In this document: positions 14,135-21,268 of the stretch, in pieces
Position numbering within the stretch: the first letter of the stretch is position 1
How the letters are laid out: every line of letters starts with the position of its first letter
NCBI GenBank assembly: GCA_002390225.1
Contig: DGOW01000073.1
Location: forward strand, 239-21,506
Origin: Gemmatimonadales bacterium UBA4456
GTDB lineage: Bacteria; Gemmatimonadota; Gemmatimonadetes; Longimicrobiales; Gaopeijiaceae
DNA: 21,268 bases
Direction: 5' to 3'
Made by a program: the position numbers and the translations under genes
Notes under the pieces: model-generated
Seen by the model: the letters and a program-made list of their open reading frames with translations, nothing else
The model's database searches: none
What the model was told of the DNA's origin: nothing

Positions 14135-16618
14135 TTGAAGACGATCTCTGTCAGCTCTGCGCTGCTGGGGCTCTGGCTTGTGATCGGCAGCCAGACCCTC
14201 GGGACGAGCACGCCCATGCACGTCGCCTCCCCCGATCCGATCCAGGCGACCGCGGCGGCCAACCCAGACCCGGACAACGGAGTCGATCGGGTGTCTGCCG
14301 CGGCGCTCGCCGATGTTGTCGATCAGTATTGCGTGCGGTGCCATAACGAGCGCCGGATGACCGGAAATCTCGACCTGGCGGGCTTTGATCCCGGCTCGGC
14401 TGACGATCGCGCGGCGATCGCCGAGAAGGTGATCGTGAAGCTGCGGGCCGGCATGATGCCTCCACCGGGGGCGCGTCGTCCCACCGTAGATACGCTTCAA
14501 ACGCTCGTCGAAACACTCGAGTCCGTGATCGACGCGTCGGCCGCTGCCAACCCGAACCCAGGTGCTCGTCGCTTTCAGCGCCTCAACCGGTCCGAGTACG
14601 AACGAGTCATTGTCGAGCTGCTGGGACTCGAGATCGACGCGGGACGCTGGCTCCCCGCGGATACCTACCTCGGCAACTTCGACAACCTCTCGGCTGCTCA
14701 GGGCCTCTCGACCACTCTGCTCGAGGCGTATCTGCGCGCTGCCACCGAGGTAAGCCGCATCGCCGTTGGCAATCCCGAGGCGCCTGCAGTCTCGGCCAAA
14801 TACACGAACCCGATCGAGATCTCACAGCATGCCTGGGACCACCTCGATGGCACGCCGTACGGTACCCGCGGGGGTATGGTCGTCACCCACAATTTCCCGG
14901 TCGATGGCGAGTATGTCTTCACGTTCGACATGCTCTTCGGGGGCGGGACCGGTGACCAGAATCTGGATGTCTCGGTCAACGGGACGGGTGTCGCTCAGCT
15001 GAGGCTCGAAAACGGTCGACAAACGAATGTGCCGGTGAAAACCGAACCGATTTTCGTGCAGGCTGGACAACGACAGATCGCGGCCGCGTTCATCCGTCGA
15101 ATCGAGGGCCCGTACGAGGACCGTCTCAGCCCGTTCGACTGGTCATTTGTCGGGGGTGAGGATGCGATCCAATGGGCCAACTACGGGATTACCGCGCTTC
15201 CGCACGTCGCCGACGTCATGGTCACCGGGCCGCTCAATCCGTTGAGCGTGTCGCAGACACCCAGTCGTGCGAGGGTCTTCTCGTGCCACCCCGACGCTGC
15301 GCAGGTGAGTGGGCCCCATGGAGCGGTGGACCCGGTATCACCGGGTGGGGAGCGCGCATGCGCCGAGTCGATCGTGCGTCGAATCGCGACGGAGGCGTAT
15401 CGTCGTCCGGTGACCGACGAGGATGTGCGCGGACCGATGTCCTTTTATGACGCTGGCCTGGCCGAGGGTGGCTTCGAGGTCGGCGTACGCACTGCGCTTC
15501 AAGCGATTCTTGCATCGCCGTCGTTTCTGTTCCGTCTCGAGGAACTCCCTGCCGACGTGCAGCCCGGCATGTCCTACCGTCTCAAGGATTCGGACCTGGC
15601 GGCCCGCCTGGCGTTTTTCCTCTGGGGGACTGGACCTGACCGTGAGCTGATCGAGGTTGCGGCTCAGGGTGATCTCACGGATGACCGTGTGCTGGAGGAA
15701 CAGGTCCGACGTATGCTGACGGATCCACGTTCGGAGGCACTCTCCACCCGCTTCGCCTCTCAGTGGCTTCGGCTCCAGGAAGCGGAGAAGAATCAACCGG
15801 AACTGTATCTCTATCCGGATTTCTCGGGGCAGCTCGGAAACGACCTGATCCGCGAAACACAGCTCTTCTTCTCACACCTGATCGAGCAGGATCGCAGCTT
15901 CCTCGACTTCTACACGTCCGACTACTCGTTCATGAACGAGCGGGTAGCTCTGCACTACGGCATCCCCGGTGTGACGGGCTCCGAGTTTCGGCGCGTGCCG
16001 TATCCGGACGAGACGCGCCGTGGGATTCTCGGTCACGGCTCGGTGCTGTTGGCGACCTCGATGTCGGCCAGGACCTCCCCGGTACTGCGGGGCAAATGGG
16101 TCATGGAAGTCCTGATGGGATCACCACCACCACCGCCTCCTCCCAACGTCCCCGCCTTTGAAGAGACCGAGGGCGCCGCGGACGGACGACGGCTGACCAC
16201 ACGCGAGCGGATGGAGATTCACCGCGCCAACCCGACCTGTGACGCGTGTCATCGGATGATGGACCCGATCGGTCTCGCGCTTGACAACTTCGATGTGACG
16301 GGCCGCTGGAGGATTCGTGAAGATGGTATGCCGCTGGATACTCGCGGCACGTATTACGACGGGACCGAGCTTACGACGCCAGGTGATCTGAATGGCGTAC
16401 TGATGGATCGGCCGCTCCCGCTCCTGCGCAATTTCACCCAGAACCTGCTCGCGTACGCCATCGGTCGTCGTGTCGAGTATTTCGACCAACCGACAGTACG
16501 CCAGATTGTCCGGGACGCTCAAGACGACGACTACCGGATTTCTTCATTCATTCTCGGGATCGTGAAGAGCGGTCCCTTCCAGATGATGCGGGCCGAGGAG
16601 TCGGCCGACGGAGCCTGA
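14135..16618 (+). CDS. DUF1587/DUF1592/DUF1588/DUF1585 protein with c-type haem motifs
   Basis: An 827-residue exported protein of the group common in Planctomycetota, Acidobacteriota and Gemmatimonadota. A Sec signal precedes a planctomycete-type cytochrome motif, C66-V-R-C69-H70, in DQYCVRCHNERRMTGNLDL. The DUF1587 region follows (FQRLNRSEYERVIVELLGLEI, about 146-166). A beta-rich insert of about 225-330 (YVFTFDMLFGGGTGDQNLDV) resembles a carbohydrate-binding-module fold. DUF1595-like (EAYRRPVTDEDV, ILASPSFLFRLE), DUF1592 (LAARLAFFLWG, ALHYGIPGV), DUF1588 (RRGILGHGSVLLATS, SPVLRGKWVME) and DUF1585 (NFTQNLLAYAIGRRVEYF) complete it. DUF1588 holds a second CxxCH, C702-D-A-C705-H706. A Pro run sits just after the RGKWVME region. 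The likely location is the periplasm, with covalent haem at one or both motifs; the reaction is unknown. It heads a trio, with the DUF1552 gene 1 nt downstream. Confidence 0.92.
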   Translation: MKTISVSSALLGLWLVIGSQTLGTSTPMHVASPDPIQATAAANPDPDNGVDRVSAAALADVVDQYCVRCHNERRMTGNLDLAGFDPGSADDRAAIAEKVIVKLRAGMMPPPGARRPTVDTLQTLVETLESVIDASAAANPNPGARRFQRLNRSEYERVIVELLGLEIDAGRWLPADTYLGNFDNLSAAQGLSTTLLEAYLRAATEVSRIAVGNPEAPAVSAKYTNPIEISQHAWDHLDGTPYGTRGGMVVTHNFPVDGEYVFTFDMLFGGGTGDQNLDVSVNGTGVAQLRLENGRQTNVPVKTEPIFVQAGQRQIAAAFIRRIEGPYEDRLSPFDWSFVGGEDAIQWANYGITALPHVADVMVTGPLNPLSVSQTPSRARVFSCHPDAAQVSGPHGAVDPVSPGGERACAESIVRRIATEAYRRPVTDEDVRGPMSFYDAGLAEGGFEVGVRTALQAILASPSFLFRLEELPADVQPGMSYRLKDSDLAARLAFFLWGTGPDRELIEVAAQGDLTDDRVLEEQVRRMLTDPRSEALSTRFASQWLRLQEAEKNQPELYLYPDFSGQLGNDLIRETQLFFSHLIEQDRSFLDFYTSDYSFMNERVALHYGIPGVTGSEFRRVPYPDETRRGILGHGSVLLATSMSARTSPVLRGKWVMEVLMGSPPPPPPPNVPAFEETEGAADGRRLTTRERMEIHRANPTCDACHRMMDPIGLALDNFDVTGRWRIREDGMPLDTRGTYYDGTELTTPGDLNGVLMDRPLPLLRNFTQNLLAYAIGRRVEYFDQPTVRQIVRDAQDDDYRISSFILGIVKSGPFQMMRAEESADGA

Positions 16619-16619
16619 T

Positions 16620-18020
16620 ATGGAATTCTTGACCGGAAAGCATCTCGATCGCCGAACCTTCGTGAAGGGGATGGGCACGACCGTCGCTCTGCCCCTCCTC
16701 GACGCCATGGTCCCGGCGGGTCGAGGGTGGCGGAACCCGACCGATGAGTCACAGTTCACGCGCTTCGTAGCAATCGAGGAATCGATGGGCTGCGCGGGCG
16801 GCAGCGACTGGGGTGACGCTCGAAATCTCTTCGCACCGGCCAGTGTAGGGCGAGACTTCGAATTCCACGCCGACAGTCAGCTCAAGCAGCTCGAGGCCTA
16901 CCGCGAATATCTGACCATCGTGAGTCAAACCGACTGCCGGATGGCCGAGCCGTACCGTGCGGAGGAGATCGGAGGCGACCACGATCGTTCGACCGCCGTC
17001 TTCCTCACGCAGGCCCATCCGAAGCAGACTCAGGGCTCCGACATTTTCCTGGGTACCTCGCTCGATCAGCTGCATGCGCAGCGCTTCGGTCGGGAAACGG
17101 CGCTTCCCTCGCTCGAGCTGTGCACCGAGGTGATCGACCGAGGCGGCGGGTGTGCATACAACTATCACTGTGCCTACACGACCTCACTCGCCTGGTCGTC
17201 ACCGAGTCAGCCGCTTCCTGCGATTCGTGAGCCGCGGGCGGTCTTCGAGCGGCTCTTTGGTGCCGGAGATTCCAAGGCGGACCGTCAGGCGCGTCGGCGC
17301 ACGAACGCCAGCATGCTCGACTGGATCACGGACGAGGTCTCGCGCCTTCGGCACTCCCTCGGTGCAACTGACCGCGCGGCCATGGACGAGTACCTCACCC
17401 ATGTGCGTGAGATCGAACGACGCATTCAGCTCGTCGAGCAGCGCAACCTGAGTGGGGAAGAGCGAGAGATGCCCGAAGCTCCCTCGGGTATACCGGACTC
17501 CTGGGAAGAGCACATGGAGTTGATGTTCGATCTGCAGGTGCTCGCGCTGCAGACCGACATGACAAGGGTCATCACGTTCAAGACCGGGTTCGATCAGTCA
17601 AATCGGACGTTCCCCACCAGCGGCACCACGAAGTCGATTCACGGCGCGTCGCACCATGGCAACGTCCCCACCGACATCATGGACTTCAACAAGATCAACA
17701 CCCACCGCCTGGGCATGATGGCGTACTTCCTCGAGCGGATGCGTACCACGATGGACGGCGACCAGTCTCTGCTCGACAAGACGGCGATCGTCTGGGGCTC
17801 GCCGATGGGCGATCCGAACCTCCATAACCACCGTCGCTGCCCGCTTATTTTAATGGGCAAGGCGAACGGTGCGCTCGAGGGCGGGATTCACGTGCGGGCC
17901 CCGAAGGGCACGCCGATGGCGAATGCGTTCGTCAGCCTGATGCAGGGCATAGGACATGACATGCACGCCTTCGGCGACAGCACAGGCTCGCTGCCACTGA
18001 CGTTCCCCAAGGGAGGCTGA
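16620..18020 (+). CDS. DUF1552 protein with a Tat-type signal
   Basis: A 466-residue protein of the DUF1552 family, thought to be related to DUF1501 and the alkaline-phosphatase superfamily. The N-terminus reads D10-R11-R12-T-F-V-K16 followed by a hydrophobic stretch (GTTVALPLLDAM), a twin-arginine export signal that implies folding, and perhaps cofactor loading, in the cytoplasm. Conserved-looking stretches include GGDHDRSTAVFLT (118-130), NYHCAYTTSLAWSSPSQPLP (181-200), REPRAVFERLFG (203-214), GASHHGN (342-348) and WGSPMGDPNLHNHRRCP (392-408). The His/Asp clusters would suit metal binding. ATG 16620 follows the DUF1592 stop by one base, and its Shine-Dalgarno (GGAG 16610-16613) is embedded in the end of that gene, so translation is almost surely coupled. 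Biochemical function is unknown. Confidence 0.91.
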   Translation: MEFLTGKHLDRRTFVKGMGTTVALPLLDAMVPAGRGWRNPTDESQFTRFVAIEESMGCAGGSDWGDARNLFAPASVGRDFEFHADSQLKQLEAYREYLTIVSQTDCRMAEPYRAEEIGGDHDRSTAVFLTQAHPKQTQGSDIFLGTSLDQLHAQRFGRETALPSLELCTEVIDRGGGCAYNYHCAYTTSLAWSSPSQPLPAIREPRAVFERLFGAGDSKADRQARRRTNASMLDWITDEVSRLRHSLGATDRAAMDEYLTHVREIERRIQLVEQRNLSGEEREMPEAPSGIPDSWEEHMELMFDLQVLALQTDMTRVITFKTGFDQSNRTFPTSGTTKSIHGASHHGNVPTDIMDFNKINTHRLGMMAYFLERMRTTMDGDQSLLDKTAIVWGSPMGDPNLHNHRRCPLILMGKANGALEGGIHVRAPKGTPMANAFVSLMQGIGHDMHAFGDSTGSLPLTFPKGG

Positions 18021-18022
18021 CG

Positions 18023-19966
18023 GTGGGCCGTCGGATGGCAGTCCGAGGTTTGGGGAGCACGGTTCTTCTGTCGGCGACGCTTGTGATGCCGGGTGCGGCA
18101 CAGGACCTCATGACCGCAGCTCAAGACGGAGATCTCGATGCGGTGCTCGCTCTGGTGCGGTCCGGCGCAGATGTGACGGCGACCCGTGGCGACGGCATGA
18201 GCGCGCTGCACCTGGCTGCGGAGAGAGGACAGGCTCATGTGGCGGCCGTGCTGATCGACGCGGGGGCACCGCTCGAAGCGGGGACGCGTATTGGCGCCTA
18301 CACCCCACTGCATATCGCGGCGCGCAGGGGAAGCGGTGAGATCGTCCGTGCGCTCCTCGACGCGGGCGTGGATCCGAACCGACTGACTACGACCAGCGGC
18401 GTTACACCGCTCCACCTCGCTGCTGCCGCGGTAGATGGCTCGAGCGCGGTCGACGCGCTCCTCCGTGCGGGTGCTGACCCGAACGCGGTCGAGGTGTCGG
18501 CTGGGCAGACGCCACTCATGTTCGCTGCAGCGAACGATCGGGCAGTGTCCATCGAGCTGCTGATGGCAGCCGGTGCGGACCCTGCCATAGAGACGGACGT
18601 CGTGGACGTGCTCCAGCACCTGATCGCCGACCGCGACGCCGAGCGCCATCTACGTCGTACGATCCAGAATTTTCGAGAGGCCGAGGGGGGCGGGGCTGAC
18701 TGGGAACCGACTGCTGAGCAGGTGCAGGAGGCGATCCGCCAGCAACGTTCATACCTGATGTCAGGTGAGCCCTACCGGCAGTACGATCCCGAAGAGCTGG
18801 TCAATTACCGACCGGACTACCCGGGTGGCCCTGACGTGCCGCGTCCTCCGTACCGTGAAACGCTGGTTGGGAAGACCGGTGGCATGACCGCGCTGCTCTT
18901 CGCAGCCCGTGAGGGTAACCTGGAGGCGGCTGTCGCTCTGCTGGATGGCGGTACGGACATCGATCAGGTCAGCGGAGGCGACCGAACGAGTGCCCTCGTC
19001 ATGGCGGCTCTCAATGGTCAGTTCGACGTAGCCATGGAGTTGGCCGGTCGAGGCGCCGACCCGAACTTGCAGGCGACGACCGACGGGCAGACGGCCCTCT
19101 TTGCCACGCTGAACACGCACTGGGCGCCGAAGTCGAACTACCCGCAGCCTCGGGCTCAGGACAACCAGCGCACCGAGTACGCACAGCTGGTCGAGGCGCT
19201 TCTCGGAAACGGTGCGGATCCGAACCTCCGCTTGAACACGCACCTCTGGTACTTCGAGTACGGGCTGACGAAGATCGGTACGGATCTGAAGGGCGCGACC
19301 CCGTTCTGGCGCGCCGCCTATGCGCAGGACCTCGAGATGATGAAGCTTCTCGTGGCCTACGGCGCAGACCCGAACATCCCGACCTCGTGGCCTGCTGTTG
19401 GCATGCGTGAACGCCGCCAGCAGGACGGTCGGCAGCAGGAGGATTCCGCTCTGCCTTGGATCCCGGAGGATGCGTTTAACGCGTACCCGATCCATGTGGC
19501 CGCCGGGGGAGGCTTCACCGGCCTCGGTTCGTTCAGCATTCGTAACGTCCCAGGCAGCTTCATTCCGGTTGTGAAGTACCTGGTCGAAGAGCTAGGTGTC
19601 GACGTGAACATGCTCGACTCGTGGGGCTACACGCCCATGCACTACGCCGCGTCGCGGGGTGACAATGAACTCATCCGATACCTGGTGGATCAGGGTGGCG
19701 ATGTCACGGTCGTGACGCGCCTTGGTCAGTCGACGGCGGATATGGCGCGCGGTGGACGGGCCGGCTTCTTCACGCGTGTGGCGTTCCCCGAGACGGTCGA
19801 ACTCCTCACCAATCTCGGGTCGACGACCGAGTGCCTTCACACGCACTTTCTCGATACCGGCGACTTCTGCGACCTGGCGGGCACGAACGACCCCTGGGCA
19901 GTGCGGATCGTCGGCGAAAATGATGGTGAGCCAGGTGTCCGGCGGAGGGTTCCGGCCCCCCGTTGA
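18023..19966 (+). CDS. Sec-exported ankyrin-repeat protein
   Basis: A 647-residue protein with a signal peptide (GLGSTVLLSATLVMPGAAQ) and many ankyrin repeats: ALHLAAERGQAHVAAVLIDAG, TPLHIAARRGSGEIVRALLD, TPLHLAAAA, TPLMFAAAND, TALLFAAREGNLEAAVALLD, ALVMAALNGQFDVAMELAG, TPFWRAAYAQDLEMMKLL and TPMHYAASRGDNELIRYLV. A non-repeat insert of about 85 residues follows the first block (near 200-285), and another sits before the last repeats. The C-terminus has an unusual C604-L-H-T-H608...F-C616 segment. Ankyrin arrays bind proteins, so it may be the scaffold for the two genes before it. GTG 18023 lies 2 nt after the DUF1552 stop, with GGGAGG (18011-18016) at 6 nt spacing. The partner is not proven. 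Confidence 0.92.
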   Translation: MGRRMAVRGLGSTVLLSATLVMPGAAQDLMTAAQDGDLDAVLALVRSGADVTATRGDGMSALHLAAERGQAHVAAVLIDAGAPLEAGTRIGAYTPLHIAARRGSGEIVRALLDAGVDPNRLTTTSGVTPLHLAAAAVDGSSAVDALLRAGADPNAVEVSAGQTPLMFAAANDRAVSIELLMAAGADPAIETDVVDVLQHLIADRDAERHLRRTIQNFREAEGGGADWEPTAEQVQEAIRQQRSYLMSGEPYRQYDPEELVNYRPDYPGGPDVPRPPYRETLVGKTGGMTALLFAAREGNLEAAVALLDGGTDIDQVSGGDRTSALVMAALNGQFDVAMELAGRGADPNLQATTDGQTALFATLNTHWAPKSNYPQPRAQDNQRTEYAQLVEALLGNGADPNLRLNTHLWYFEYGLTKIGTDLKGATPFWRAAYAQDLEMMKLLVAYGADPNIPTSWPAVGMRERRQQDGRQQEDSALPWIPEDAFNAYPIHVAAGGGFTGLGSFSIRNVPGSFIPVVKYLVEELGVDVNMLDSWGYTPMHYAASRGDNELIRYLVDQGGDVTVVTRLGQSTADMARGGRAGFFTRVAFPETVELLTNLGSTTECLHTHFLDTGDFCDLAGTNDPWAVRIVGENDGEPGVRRRVPAPR

Positions 19967-20014
19967 GGCGTTTTCTCCTCTCCACAATCCATGATCTCCT
20001 GATTCGGAGTCGGC

Positions 20015-21268
20015 ATGTCAGACACTGAGCTCTACCTGACCCCTGTCCAGAAGTTTGGTGAAGCTATCGCCGACCGGGTCGAGCGGTGGATGCCGTCGCC
20101 CTTCGTCTTTGCGATTCTGCTCACCTACATCGCGGCGATTGCCGCGTTTATCTCCGAGGGCTCGTCACCGGTCGAGGTCGCGCTCGCCTGGTACGGCGGA
20201 TTCTGGAATCTTCTCACGTTCGCCATGCAGATGGTGATCATCCTCGTGACCGGGACCGTGGTTGCGTATCACCCGAGCGTACGGGGTGGGATCCAGCGAC
20301 TGGTGCAGCTTCCGAATAACGGACGTCAGGCAGTCGTTCTGGTGGGCATCGGCTCGATGCTGGTCGGATGGATCTCCTGGGGCCTGGGGCTGATCTTCGG
20401 CGCGATTCTGGCGCGAGAGATGGGCAAGGCCGCACACAGGGCCGGGATGGCCGTCCACTATCCACTTCTGGCGGTGGCTGGTTACCTGGGCATGAGCCTG
20501 ACATGGGGTTGGGGGCTTTCCAGTTCGGCCGGTCTTCTGCAGGCGACCGACGGCAACATCTTCATGGTGCAGGGCATCATCGACCGGGTCGTGCCTGCGA
20601 CGGAGTGGGTCTTCCATCCATATCCGCTGATCCTGACGGTTCTCTCGATTCTGTACGGGTCCCTCATGCTCTGGCTGTTGGCCCCCCCGGATCAGAACGC
20701 GCGGGGCATCGAACAGTTCGTCGACCTCTCCGATCAGGAGACCGAGGCGGAACTATTGCACGAGGATGGAGCCGAGGCACCCGAGGCCAACGTCGTCTCG
20801 ACAGCTGCCGATTCACCTGCAGATCGCATCGACAACTCGAAGGTTCTGGGCGGCGTGCTGGCCGTCACAGGGCTGATCCTCTTCGGATACGCGTTCAAGA
20901 CCCAGGGACTGGGGGCACTCAACCTGAACGTCTTCAACTTCGGGTTCCTGGTGATCGGGATGCTGCTGTACAGCAGCCCTGCCCGATACCAGCGTGAGTT
21001 CAACGACGCCGTGCGTGGCAGTGCGGGGGTGATTCTTCAGTTTCCGTTCTATGCCGGTATCATCGGGATCATGACCGGTACCGGTCTCGTCGACACGATG
21101 ACCGAGGCGCTGCTGTCTATCGCGACCCAGGACACGTTCGCGGTGGTCGCGTGGATGACCGGTGGGGTGCTGAACCTTTTCGTACCGTCAGCCGGGGGTG
21201 AGTGGGCGATCGTGGGTGGGCCGATGTTGCTTGCGGCGCAGGAACTCGCGGTCCCGTACGGACAGACG
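20015..21268 (+). CDS. AtoE-family short-chain fatty acid transporter (3' end outside window)
   Basis: The frame from ATG 20015 is open for 418 codons to the window edge with no stop. It encodes a polytopic membrane protein of the AtoE/TIGR00366 short-chain fatty acid transporter family (E. coli AtoE is about 440 aa, so little is missing). Visible features are PSPFVFAILLTYIAAIAAFI, MVIILVTGTVVAYHPSV, GWISWGLGLIFGAILAREM, GMSLTWGWGLSSSAGLL and the late signature NLFVPSAGGEWAIVGGPML. A hydrophilic acidic loop of about 40 residues (near 230-270, SDQETEAELLHEDGAE) divides the two halves. CGGAG lies 7 nt before the start. The gene follows the ankyrin gene by 48 bp and may share its transcript. Likely role: uptake of acetoacetate, butyrate or similar small carboxylates across the inner membrane; the exact substrate is unknown. 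Confidence 0.9.
   Translation, partial: MSDTELYLTPVQKFGEAIADRVERWMPSPFVFAILLTYIAAIAAFISEGSSPVEVALAWYGGFWNLLTFAMQMVIILVTGTVVAYHPSVRGGIQRLVQLPNNGRQAVVLVGIGSMLVGWISWGLGLIFGAILAREMGKAAHRAGMAVHYPLLAVAGYLGMSLTWGWGLSSSAGLLQATDGNIFMVQGIIDRVVPATEWVFHPYPLILTVLSILYGSLMLWLLAPPDQNARGIEQFVDLSDQETEAELLHEDGAEAPEANVVSTAADSPADRIDNSKVLGGVLAVTGLILFGYAFKTQGLGALNLNVFNFGFLVIGMLLYSSPARYQREFNDAVRGSAGVILQFPFYAGIIGIMTGTGLVDTMTEALLSIATQDTFAVVAWMTGGVLNLFVPSAGGEWAIVGGPMLLAAQELAVPYGQT

Noticed and set aside
16125..16146. CAC/CGC-rich short repeat (poly-proline codons) as a possible CRISPR or microsatellite signal
   Set aside because: It is in frame and encodes a proline run in the DUF1588 region, where related proteins also have prolines; there are no spacers or further repeats.
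1..21268. CRISPR arrays, tRNA or rRNA genes, prophage or defence modules
   Set aside because: Reading both strands I found no direct-repeat array, no tRNA-like cloverleaf with CCA end, no rRNA segments, and no nuclease, methylase or toxin-antitoxin gene.

Overview
The window is GC-rich bacterial DNA, densely coding and almost all on the + strand after position 3879. The gene content is mostly large exported proteins of unknown or loosely known function: a Sortilin/VPS10-like propeller, a DUF5117/DUF4953-type zinc protease, a DUF5916 barrel protein, a DUF1592 cytochrome, a DUF1552 protein and a secreted ankyrin protein. This mix is typical of Gemmatimonadota and, less specifically, Acidobacteriota. 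I favour Gemmatimonadota, but there is no rRNA or ribosomal protein gene to confirm it.

Positions 1-1730 are an accessory or damaged zone. A 1,248-bp IS3-family element (78-1325, IS407-like by protein resemblance) has a perfect 13-bp inverted repeat core, an OrfA without a normal start codon, an intact DDE OrfB and a G-GGA-AAC slippery heptamer just before the OrfA stop. Its right end lies inside a minus-strand sodium:solute symporter gene, of which only the first 59 codons remain (1326-1502). The 77 bases left of the IS do not continue that gene and there is no target duplication, so a deletion, rearrangement or assembly join is likely.

Positions 1731-3657 hold two convergent metabolic genes: an ACC-synthase-like PLP aminotransferase (+), with Asn where the PLP-nitrogen-binding Asp is expected, and a pyridoxamine-phosphate-oxidase-like flavin protein (-).

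Positions 3829-21268 are one long co-directional run that may form one or a few operons. It starts with a possible 17-codon leader ORF that has a near-perfect Shine-Dalgarno and overlaps the start of a secreted NHL/PAL-like beta-propeller gene. Next come the Sortilin-like propeller protein (about 1,095 aa), the metzincin-like protease, a bicupin lipoprotein and the DUF5916 outer-membrane-type protein. A perfect 9-bp hairpin precedes a tightly packed trio: a cytochrome-like DUF1592 protein with two CxxCH motifs, a Tat-type DUF1552 protein (1-nt gap) and a Sec-exported ankyrin protein (2-nt gap). The run ends with an AtoE-type short-chain fatty acid transporter cut by the window edge.

Taken together, the right-hand 17 kb looks like an envelope-associated programme: surface binding and proteolysis, an uncharacterised periplasmic haem/hydrolase/ankyrin module, and uptake of small carboxylates. 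The most likely candidate for an undescribed system is the DUF1592-DUF1552-ankyrin module. The link between it and its neighbours is inferred from gene order only.
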